Origin: an uncultured Eubacteriales bacterium
Lineage (GTDB): Bacteria; Bacillota; Clostridia; Oscillospirales; CAG-272
Length of the DNA stretch: 6,779 nucleotides
Reading direction: 5' to 3'
Assembly (NCBI GenBank): GCA_949286815.1
Contig: CASEEB010000124.1
Span: 1 to 6,779, forward strand
Below are positions 1-4,948 of this stretch, in pieces (the first letter of the stretch is position 1; every line of letters starts with the position of its first letter). The position numbers and the translations under genes were made by a program. The notes under the pieces were generated by a model, which had not been told where the DNA came from, ran no database searches, and saw only the letters and a program-made list of their open reading frames with translations.

Positions 1-830
1 ACGATGAACATTCCCGCGAGCAGAATTACCATAAGCACAAAAGAAAGCGCCGCCGCCATGTGCAGATTATTCGCAAGGAACTGCGTCTCTATCGCGTCTC
101 CGATAAGGTAAAACTTTCCTCCGCCAAGCTTCTGGGAGATATAAAATGTCGATATCGACGGGACAAAAACCATAGTTATTCCCGATATGACGCCGGGGAT
201 ACTGTGCGGGATTATGACCCTGCGAAGCACTCCGAAGCCGTTGCAGCCAAGGTCGCTTGCCGCTTCTATAAGCCTGTGATCAAGCTTTGTCATGACCGAA
301 TATATCGGCATTATCATATACGGCAGAAAATCATACACCATACCTATTACAACTGCGCTCTCGGTGCCTATGATATGAATGGTGTCAAAGCCGAGTTTTC
401 CGAGAAAGCTGTTGATAATGCCCGTGTCCTGTAAAATTACCATCCATGCGTACGTCCGTATCAGAAAGTTCATCCACATGGGGAGCATGATAAGCATTAT
501 GAGAATTTTCTGCTTTTTCGGCGACGCCTTCGATATAAAATACGCGGCGGGGTAGCCTATAAGCAGACAGATAAATGTGGCGATGAGCGCGAGCTTTACC
601 GAACGCCAGAAAATAAGCAGGTAGTTTTCGCTGAAGAAAGCCTTTATATTTTCAAGAGTGAAGTTGAAATCGCGGTCGGTAAACGCGTAGTATACGACAA
701 ATATCAGCGGTATGATTATAAACAGCACGGACCAGACTATATGCGGCGCCGCGGCAAATTTCTGAAGAAGAGACTTGTTGCCCGAGTGCAGAGCCTTCTC
801 CTCTGCTTTCAGTTTTTTTTGAGCGTTCAT
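1..830 (-). CDS. potB: Spermidine/putrescine ABC transporter permease PotB (3' end cut by window)
   Basis: Inner subunit of a binding-protein-dependent polyamine importer; with PotC it should form the membrane channel energised by PotA. I translated 276 full codons from the ATG at 830; no stop is reached, so only the last few residues are missing (the family is usually about 270-300 aa). Visible features are hydrophobic segments at about residues 31-50, 76-99, 109-132, 157-178, 211-230 and 257-276. The EAA loop that docks onto the ATPase starts at E189-A190-A191 with G195 and ends near I206-I207-P208. The start overlaps the potA stop by one base (TAATG), and an AGGAGG lies 7 bases upstream within the potA coding end, so translation is probably coupled. 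potC and potD would be expected beyond the left edge. PotB is favoured over other type I importer permeases because of the PotA-like partner; the exact substrate is inferred. Confidence 0.9.
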   Translation of the reverse strand, partial: MNAQKKLKAEEKALHSGNKSLLQKFAAAPHIVWSVLFIIIPLIFVVYYAFTDRDFNFTLENIKAFFSENYLLIFWRSVKLALIATFICLLIGYPAAYFISKASPKKQKILIMLIMLPMWMNFLIRTYAWMVILQDTGIINSFLGKLGFDTIHIIGTESAVVIGMVYDFLPYMIMPIYSVMTKLDHRLIEAASDLGCNGFGVLRRVIIPHSIPGVISGITMVFVPSISTFYISQKLGGGKFYLIGDAIETQFLANNLHMAAALSFVLMVILLAGMFI

Positions 831-1954
831 TACAGATCCTCCTCGTCAATAACGTCCGAGAGGTGTTCAAGCTCGTCCGAATAGGAGGAATAGTCTCCGA
901 ACATACCCGAAAATTCGGATTTCTTCATTACATGTATCGCGTCGGGTTCGATGTACAGACCGATACGAGAGCCGGGAGCCACATAGTCGGTTGTCTGTAT
1001 CATCCACAAAAAGCCGCCTATGTCTATTATGATCTCATAATGAACCCCTTTAAATGTGACCGAGCTTACCACTCCCGAAAGCATTCCTTTTTCGACCGGC
1101 ACCACATCCACGTCCTCAGGCCGGACGACAATGTCCACTTTCTCCCCGTTTTCAAATCCCGTGTCGAGGCAGTCAAAAATATGCCCGGAAAATTTCGCCT
1201 TGTAATCCGAGAGCATTATTCCGTCAACAATGTTGGATTCGCCTATAAAGTCCGCGACAAAAGCGTTTATGGGTTCGTTGTATATGTCTGTGGGAGTGCC
1301 TATCTGCTGTATGCGTCCGTTTGCCATGACCACGACCGTGTCCGACATGGACAGCGCCTCTTCCTGGTCGTGAGTCACATATATAAAAGTGATGCCTGTC
1401 TTTTTCTGAATGTTTTTCAGCTCTGTCTGCATGTCCTTGCGCAGCTTGAGGTCGAGCGCGCCGAGCGGTTCGTCGAGCAGGAGCACCTCAGGCTGATTTA
1501 TCAGCGCGCGCGCAATCGCCACACGCTGCTGCTGACCTCCCGAAAGAGTGGAAATATGCCTTTTTTCAAAATTCTTTAAGTTGACAAGACTCAGCATCTG
1601 AGTGACCTTTTCGGTTATTTCCTTTTCGGGTCTTTTCTTTACGCGAAGTCCGAAAGCGATATTGTCATATACATTGAGATGCGGAAACAGTGCGTATCTT
1701 TGAAACACGGTGTTTACCGGACGTTTGTACGGCGGTACCTCCACCACGCTTTTTCCGTCGAACAAAACATCTCCGGAATCCGGCGATTCAAAACCTCCGA
1801 TTATCCGAAGTGTGGTGGTTTTGCCGCAGCCTGACGGCCCGAGAAGCGTGACGAATTCTTTGTCATGAATTTCAAGGTCGATATTGTCAAGAACAGTCTC
1901 TCCGTCAAACGATTTTGAAACCTTTTCCAGTCTGATGATGACATCCTTTTCCAT
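830..1954 (-). CDS. potA: Spermidine/putrescine ABC transporter ATP-binding protein PotA
   Basis: Cytoplasmic ATPase that powers polyamine import through PotB/PotC. The 374-residue protein has a full ABC domain: Walker A GPSGCGKT at 39-46, Q-loop Q85 (VFQRYALFPHL), signature LSGGQ at 137-141, Walker B VLLLDEP with D161 and E162, D-loop GALD at 165-168 and switch H195. A TOBE-like regulatory domain follows at about 270-345. The length matches the PotA family. The tail after about residue 349 is acidic (ends DVIDEEDL) and partly doubles as the potB ribosome-binding site. The open frame continues upstream to 2059, but residues there are encoded by an intergenic repeat; the ATG at 1954 gives the normal family N-terminus (MEKDVIIRLEKVSKSF). 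AAAGGAG lies 12 bases upstream, which is longer than usual, while an out-of-frame ATG at 1961 is better spaced. A related transporter ATPase for another substrate cannot be excluded. Confidence 0.93.
   Translation of the reverse strand: MEKDVIIRLEKVSKSFDGETVLDNIDLEIHDKEFVTLLGPSGCGKTTTLRIIGGFESPDSGDVLFDGKSVVEVPPYKRPVNTVFQRYALFPHLNVYDNIAFGLRVKKRPEKEITEKVTQMLSLVNLKNFEKRHISTLSGGQQQRVAIARALINQPEVLLLDEPLGALDLKLRKDMQTELKNIQKKTGITFIYVTHDQEEALSMSDTVVVMANGRIQQIGTPTDIYNEPINAFVADFIGESNIVDGIMLSDYKAKFSGHIFDCLDTGFENGEKVDIVVRPEDVDVVPVEKGMLSGVVSSVTFKGVHYEIIIDIGGFLWMIQTTDYVAPGSRIGLYIEPDAIHVMKKSEFSGMFGDYSSYSDELEHLSDVIDEEDL
838..844 (-). promoter_or_regulatory. Ribosome-binding site of potB inside the potA coding end
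   Basis: Read on the minus strand this is GAGGAGG, 7 bases before the potB ATG at 830. It is also the potA codons for the acidic tail (…EED-L). It fixes the potB start and supports coupled translation of the two transporter subunits. Confidence 0.8.
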
Positions 1955-1961
1955 TACACAT
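1905..1961 (-). CDS. Possible 18-residue overlapping leader ORF at the potA start
   Basis: An ATG at 1961 opens an 18-codon frame (MCNGKGCHHQTGKGFKIV) that stops with TGA at 1907-1905, inside potA and in a different frame. Its start is closer to the AAAGGAG site (5 bases) than is the potA start (12 bases). It has no recognisable family. It may be a chance ATG in an AT-rich leader, or a short translated frame that lowers or tunes PotA synthesis. It is reported because of the spacing alone. Confidence 0.2.
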   Translation of the reverse strand: MCNGKGCHHQTGKGFKIV

Positions 1962-1966
1962 AAAAA

Positions 1967-1973
1967 CTCCTTT
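1967..1973 (-). promoter_or_regulatory. Ribosome-binding site before potA, with ambiguous target
   Basis: Minus-strand AAAGGAG. It is 12 bases from the potA ATG (1954) but only 5 bases from an out-of-frame ATG at 1961. The potA start is decided by family similarity, not by spacing. Confidence 0.65.
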
Positions 1974-1978
1974 AAAAT

Positions 1979-2097
1979 TATAACTAAATTAAGATGCCCC
2001 GTCTCAAAAGAAGGCGGGCGCCACTTGATTTTTTCAGTGGGGAGATACAATCTCCCCACTGAAAACGTTGAATGACGGGGCTTCGACCCTTATTGAA
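1979..2097. repeat. Palindromic intergenic repeat, copy 1
   Basis: About 119 bases matching copy 2 at 2246-2346 along nearly the whole length, in the same orientation. Shared blocks on the plus strand include GCCACTTGATTTTTT, GATACAATCTCCC and CTGAAAACGTTGAATGACGG, ending in CCCTTATTGAA. This copy carries about 19 extra bases (near 1997-2018) that copy 2 lacks. It contains a perfect 16-bp stem (2031-2046 with 2050-2065), and an outer 8-bp pairing GCCCCGTC (1996-2003) with GACGGGGC (2074-2081). No transposase or clear target-site duplication is seen. It could be a non-autonomous mobile element or a structured RNA module; I do not recognise the family. Confidence 0.8.
2031..2065. repeat. Perfect 16-bp inverted repeat with 3-base loop in repeat copy 1
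   Basis: The plus-strand arms are TTTTCAGTGGGGAGAT (2031-2046) and ATCTCCCCACTGAAAA (2050-2065), around ACA. On the minus strand the downstream arm is followed by a short A-run rather than a T-run, so it is not a standard terminator for potA. In copy 2 the matching stem has two mismatches. Confidence 0.85.
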
Positions 2098-2193
2098 TAA
2101 TTCCGAAATTTTTAATGCATGTTCAGATGAGATATTCGGTTTCTCTCCGAAAGGTGTCCGGAGTCGGAAAACATATCATTTTCTGCCGTGTGC

Positions 2194-2241
2194 AAAAAGC
2201 CGCAAAAACAAGGATTCGGACCTTGTCTGAATTAATGCGGC
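2194..2241 (-). terminator. Terminator-like hairpin inside the pot leader
   Basis: In the minus-strand RNA, GCCGCA (2241-2236) pairs with TGCGGC (2204-2199). Inside it AGACAAGG (2228-2221) pairs with CCTTGTTT (2213-2206), including one G-U pair, around a 7-base loop. Five Ts (2198-2194) follow at once, the form of an intrinsic terminator. It lies between the predicted promoter and potA, so it may act as an attenuator. It could instead end transcripts coming from the aminotransferase gene upstream. No antiterminator pairing was identified. Confidence 0.5.
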
Positions 2242-2245
2242 AAAA

Positions 2246-2346
2246 TATAACTTAAACTAAGATGTCTTGCCACTTGATTTTTTTCAGTGACAGATACAAT
2301 CTCCCGCTGAAAACGTTGAATGACGGGGGCTTAGCCCCTTATTGAA
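2246..2346. repeat. Palindromic intergenic repeat, copy 2
   Basis: Diverged second copy of the element at 1979-2097, same orientation, about 101 bases. It differs by loss of the roughly 19-base inner segment, by changes in the stem (CAGTGACAGAT against ATCTCCCGCTG, giving two mismatches and a wobble) and by a perfect small hairpin GGGGC-TTA-GCCCC near its right end. Its right border almost coincides with the predicted start of the pot transcript, so the leader RNA would begin with this repeat. Confidence 0.8.
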
Positions 2347-2354
2347 CAGCATAC

Positions 2355-2383
2355 ATTGTAGCATAAAAGTGACATGATTTCAA
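2355..2383 (-). promoter_or_regulatory. Sigma-A type promoter for the pot operon
   Basis: Minus strand -35 TTGAAA (2383-2378), a 17-base spacer and -10 TACAAT (2360-2355), preceded by TGC as an extended -10. The start is expected near 2347-2348. Its orientation and place fit potA-potB. Confidence 0.7.
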
Positions 2384-2633
2384 TAGTTTTTTTGGATTTC
2401 TCAGATTTTTGTGAAATATTCCAATAAAATACGCTCAGATGCAAATTTTTGTGATTATTTTACAAAATACTTGAATTTTCTTCGATTTTCTCCTTTATTC
2501 TCCGGATTGCTTTGACTGACAGAATCGGGCAGATGGCCAAACCCCCGTGGTATTTTGTAAAATCTCACAGTGTTTTGGCATAATTGATTTTATATGGTTT
2601 TCTGAAACTGACGGAAAGAGTATTTTTTGGATT
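2384..2633. other. AT-rich intergenic stretch with operator-like repeats, no gene
   Basis: No credible gene is seen between the pot promoter and the aminotransferase stop. Two tandem units start CTCAGAT and contain TTTTTGTGA followed by AAATAC (2400-2432 and 2434-2470, about 40 bases apart at TGTGA). A 14-base block, ATTTTACAAAATAC, at 2457-2470 recurs exactly inverted at 2550-2563. These sit just upstream of the -35 box at 2378-2383, where regulator sites would be expected. No convincing terminator is visible after the aminotransferase gene. Confidence 0.5.
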
Positions 2634-3794
2634 TCAGCGCACCATTTCGGAAATTTTTTTGCAGAGAATATCTACATCTTTTTCGGTATTGTTAAATCCG
2701 AAGCTTACTCGTACCGCGCCGTTGAAATCCTCCTCGGCGGTTCCGAGCGTGCGGTGCCCCAGCGCCGAACAATGATATCCTGTTCTGACACATATGCCGT
2801 CCTCCGAGAGCAGTGAACCCACTTCATCGGAGGTATAACCTTTCACGTTGAACAGAAAAACCGGTCCGGAGTATGCGGGGGCGTATATTTTTACTTCGGG
2901 TATGCGGCATAGATAGTCAAATGTTCTGTCCCAGAGCTGTTTTTCATGCATGGCGATATTTTCCGTTCCGTATTCGCTGAGAAATCTTATCCCCTCGCAA
3001 AGCCCGGCGATTGCGGGTGTGTTGACGGTGCCGGCTTCAAATCTTTCGGGAGCCTCATCGTTCATTGTATATTCAAGAGAATTTACTCCGTTGCCGCCCT
3101 CCATCAGAGTTTTGGGTGTCTCGGTATTCTCTCCGAGTATCATGATTCCGCAACCCTGTGGGCCGTAGAGTCCTTTGTGAGCGGGCATGCACAGGATATC
3201 GATATTCATTTTTTTCATATCGATAACAGTATGACCGGCCGACTGAGCCGCGTCGACAATAAAGATTATCCCTCTGTCACGGCAGTATCGGCCGATTTCT
3301 TCTATCGGTAAGGTGTACGAGCATATATTTGACGAGTGCGAACATATGAGCATTTTTGTGTCTTTTCTCACTCTTTTGTCGATGTCGGAAAGTATTCTGT
3401 CCGTACTGTTGTCTGTGTCCGAATACGCCTCAAATACTTCCGCTTCGACAACTCCCGCGCTTTTGAGCGCGTATACCGGCCGCAGGGTGGAGTTGTGGTC
3501 CATGTTTCCTATCAGTATATGGGAATTCGGCTTTGCCAAGCCTTTGATTGCCATATTGAGCGCGTATGTGGTGTTCAGCGTAAAACAGACATTTTCAGGC
3601 TGCGAGCCGAACATGTCGCCAAGCAGAGTGCGGCATTCGTAAACTTTTTCCGCGGATTCCATCGCGACGGGATGCGCTCCGCGGCCGGGATTTCCGCAGT
3701 ATTGGGTCATGCAGCGATATGTCTCTCTGCATACACTTGGCGGTTTCGGAAATGTGGTGGCGGCATTGTCGAGATATATTATTTTTTGTTTCAT
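2634..3794 (-). CDS. Cysteine desulfurase-like class V aminotransferase
   Basis: A PLP-dependent fold-type I enzyme of 386 residues, the usual length of the SufS/Csd-like group, expected to be cytoplasmic. Visible marks are the N-terminal YLDNAATTFPKP (7-18), H100 in the cofactor pocket, DAAQS at 181-185 (D181 and Q184 contact PLP), the Schiff-base lysine K207 in AHKGLYGPQG, RFEAGT at 251-256 and the C-terminal RTGYHCSA with C342 at the place of the catalytic persulfide cysteine. This predicts release of sulfur, or possibly selenium, from cysteine or selenocysteine with a protein-bound persulfide. A GGAGG lies 10 bases before the ATG. It follows the DUF3343 gene by 87 bases on the same strand, and no Suf or Isc scaffold genes are near, so a role in sulfur or selenium relay to DUF3343 is more likely than general Fe-S assembly; this is inferred. 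Confidence 0.85.
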   Translation of the reverse strand: MKQKIIYLDNAATTFPKPPSVCRETYRCMTQYCGNPGRGAHPVAMESAEKVYECRTLLGDMFGSQPENVCFTLNTTYALNMAIKGLAKPNSHILIGNMDHNSTLRPVYALKSAGVVEAEVFEAYSDTDNSTDRILSDIDKRVRKDTKMLICSHSSNICSYTLPIEEIGRYCRDRGIIFIVDAAQSAGHTVIDMKKMNIDILCMPAHKGLYGPQGCGIMILGENTETPKTLMEGGNGVNSLEYTMNDEAPERFEAGTVNTPAIAGLCEGIRFLSEYGTENIAMHEKQLWDRTFDYLCRIPEVKIYAPAYSGPVFLFNVKGYTSDEVGSLLSEDGICVRTGYHCSALGHRTLGTAEEDFNGAVRVSFGFNNTEKDVDILCKKISEMVR

Positions 3795-3881
3795 GTCGTT
3801 TTGTCCTCCGATGATTGAGGTATGGGAATATTAACAGTTGTCGGTTCGGATATTTTTCGGAGCTTTACATCCGATACTTCT

Positions 3882-4127
3882 TTAATCTATATACTGTTTT
3901 ACTTTGATGTTTGCGTTTTCAAGCACAACTCTCACATTTCTCGCCTGAGCGCATGAATAGTTCACTCCGTATACACAGCCCCTGCCGCCCTGAGAGTTGA
4001 CCTTTTTCACGCTTGAAGGTATGGCGGCTACGGCAAGGGTTTTCTGAGCCTTCATGGCATTTGTCATTGAGCCGGTAATGGCGGTGCAGACCCCGCCCGA
4101 CCGGTCAGAATCGAATTTATCCGGCAT
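3882..4127 (-). CDS. DUF3343 family protein, putative Se/S carrier
   Basis: A small soluble protein of 81 residues. From about residue 15 it matches the pattern I know for DUF3343: an ITGSMTNAMKAQKTLAVAAIPS beta-helix start, then GGRGCVYGVNYSC with C51 and C59, and a terminal VRVVLENANIKVKQ strand-helix unit. The family is commonly annotated as a putative selenium or sulfur carrier and often lies near class V aminotransferases in Clostridia, as here, but the biochemical role is not firmly established. The N-terminal dozen residues (MPDKFDSDRSGG) are longer than in typical members. The only other nearby start, M21, would remove the first strand, so 4127 was kept. AAAGG about 12 bases upstream is a weak ribosome-binding site. 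It is the first gene of the unit led by the promoter at 4271-4299. Confidence 0.75.
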   Translation of the reverse strand: MPDKFDSDRSGGVCTAITGSMTNAMKAQKTLAVAAIPSSVKKVNSQGGRGCVYGVNYSCAQARNVRVVLENANIKVKQYID

Positions 4128-4188
4128 TTTTGTGACCGACCTTTCTTTATTTGATTAACATTCGGTAATTGTAAGCACGCAGGCTTTT

Positions 4189-4264
4189 GAAGTAAAATCA
4201 CACGGCGCGGACTTTGCCTCGGCCGTAACCGATATATTGCCTTTGACCGAGCGGATTTTACCCC
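4189..4264 (-). ncRNA. Candidate structured RNA leader of the DUF3343-aminotransferase unit
   Basis: The RNA predicted to start at 4264 opens with GGGGTAAAATC (4264-4254), which pairs over 11 positions with GATTTTACTTC (4199-4189), including two G-U pairs. Inside, CTCGGTC (4251-4245) pairs with GGCCGAG (4224-4218), including one G-U, around a 20-base loop. An unpaired 3' part (4217-4200) contains GCGCC, which could pair with GGC in the loop. The ATG of DUF3343 lies about 60 bases further on. This resembles riboswitch architecture, but I match it to no known class, and no terminator or ribosome-binding-site sequestering stem was found. A decayed coding stretch is the alternative. Confidence 0.35.
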
Positions 4265-4270
4265 GTTAAC

Positions 4271-4299
4271 ATTATATGCCACAGATTTTTTTGTGACAA
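4271..4299 (-). promoter_or_regulatory. Sigma-A type promoter for the DUF3343-aminotransferase unit
   Basis: Minus-strand TTGTCA (4299-4294), a 17-base spacer and a consensus TATAAT (4276-4271). The expected start is near 4264. The -35 region lies within an 11-base near-palindrome TTTGTGACAAA (plus strand 4290-4300), a possible repressor site. It is divergent from the promoter at 4373-4401. Confidence 0.75.
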
Positions 4300-4372
4300 A
4301 GCGTAATGTTTTGCGACACCGTAACAAATAAGTATATTATTTGGACTCAGATGTAAAATTTAATAAAAGCAC

Positions 4373-4401
4373 TTGATTTTTCTGTATACTTAAGTTATAA
4401 T
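4373..4401 (+). promoter_or_regulatory. Sigma-A type promoter for the deaminase-lipoprotein-rimI-tsaD unit
   Basis: TTGATT (4373-4378), a 17-base spacer and consensus TATAAT (4396-4401). The expected start is near 4408, about 33 bases before the deaminase ATG. Confidence 0.75.
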
Positions 4402-4440
4402 ATTCATAATAATATTTTGTCGACAGTGAGGAAAGTATAT

Positions 4441-4929
4441 ATGGAAAGAGTATCGAAAGAAAATTACTACCTTGATATAGCCCAGACGGTCGCGGAGAGA
4501 AGCACATGCATGAGACGTCATTTCGGAGCAATAATAGTAAAGGACGACGTCATAGTATCGACAGGATATAACGGAGCTCCGAGAGGACGTAAAAACTGTA
4601 ACGAGATCGCGTACTGTATTCGTGATAAGCTGAACATACCGAGAGGCGAGAGGTACGAGCTCTGCCGTTCGGTTCACGCCGAGGCAAACGCCATAATCGC
4701 GGCTCCGAGAGACAGGATGCTCGGGGCGGTGCTGTACATGGTTTGTATAAACCCGAAGGACGGCAGTATTTATCCCGGAACTTCTTCGTGTATGATGTGC
4801 AAAAGACAGGTAATCAACGCCGGAATAGAGAAAGTTGTCATAAGGGATACAAAGGATGAATACCGCGTAATCAACACGTCGGAATGGATTGAGAACGACG
4901 ATTCGCTTTCGGGTGTGTTCGGATATTGA
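4441..4929 (+). CDS. dCMP deaminase family protein (ComEB-like)
   Basis: A zinc-dependent cytidine/deoxycytidylate deaminase-fold enzyme of 162 residues, predicted to convert dCMP to dUMP for thymidylate synthesis. The zinc and catalytic residues are visible: HAEANA with H79 and E81, then SSCMMC with C117 and C120. The family pattern STCMRRHFGAIIVKDD (21-36) and the GYNGAPRG turn (42-49) are also present. The ATG at 4441 is preceded by GAGG at 9 bases. An in-frame TTG at 4417 lies only about 9 bases after the predicted transcript start, with no ribosome-binding site, so it was not used. It is the first gene of a plus-strand series, 19 bases before a lipoprotein gene. Bacillus homologues are called ComEB after the competence operon, but no competence genes are seen here, so the metabolic role is favoured. 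Confidence 0.88.
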   Translation: MERVSKENYYLDIAQTVAERSTCMRRHFGAIIVKDDVIVSTGYNGAPRGRKNCNEIAYCIRDKLNIPRGERYELCRSVHAEANAIIAAPRDRMLGAVLYMVCINPKDGSIYPGTSSCMMCKRQVINAGIEKVVIRDTKDEYRVINTSEWIENDDSLSGVFGY

Positions 4930-4948
4930 AAAGGAAAGGAAAAGTTTA

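Larger units (their letters stand above)
1955..2347 (-). other. Long 5' leader of the pot operon
   Basis: No gene is seen in this stretch on either strand. From the promoter at 2355-2383, transcription toward potA would begin near 2347-2348 and give a leader of about 390 bases before the potA ATG. In transcript order it holds one palindromic repeat copy (2346-2246), a terminator-like hairpin (2241-2194), a small CTCCG/CGGAG hairpin (around 2163-2141), the second repeat copy (2097-1979) and the potA ribosome-binding site. I found no match to a riboswitch or T-box that I know. That transcription starts only at this promoter is inferred from the sequence. Confidence 0.5.

Noticed and set aside
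863..1579. A 238-codon plus-strand open frame.
   Set aside because: It is antisense to potA, which has all ABC ATPase motifs; it has no ribosome-binding site and a composition typical of a shadow frame.
1977..2007. Minus-strand TTGAGA with TATAAT as a second potA promoter.
   Set aside because: The spacer is 19 bases, and the start would fall on the potA ribosome-binding site at 1967-1973, giving an RNA without a usable site.
2025..2051. Plus-strand TTGATT and TACAAT in the repeat (also 2274-2300) as a promoter.
   Set aside because: The spacer is only 15 bases in both copies, and no plus-strand gene follows for about 2 kb.
1955..2059. N-terminal extension of potA by 35 residues.
   Set aside because: The extension is encoded by the palindromic repeat, lacks a ribosome-binding site and is not part of the ABC ATPase family start.
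2576..2633. A terminator after the aminotransferase gene.
   Set aside because: No GC-rich stem with a T-run was found just after the stop; only weak AT-rich pairings are present.
4155..4265. A codon-like minus-strand frame without a start (ends SKACVLTITEC-stop) just before the DUF3343 gene, three cysteines.
   Set aside because: The frame is closed upstream by TAA at 4268-4266 and has no ATG, GTG or TTG before its last codons. An ATG at 4272 could be joined only by removing one G from GGGG, and that ATG lies in the -10 box. The paired stems explain the stretch as well, though a decayed gene is not excluded.
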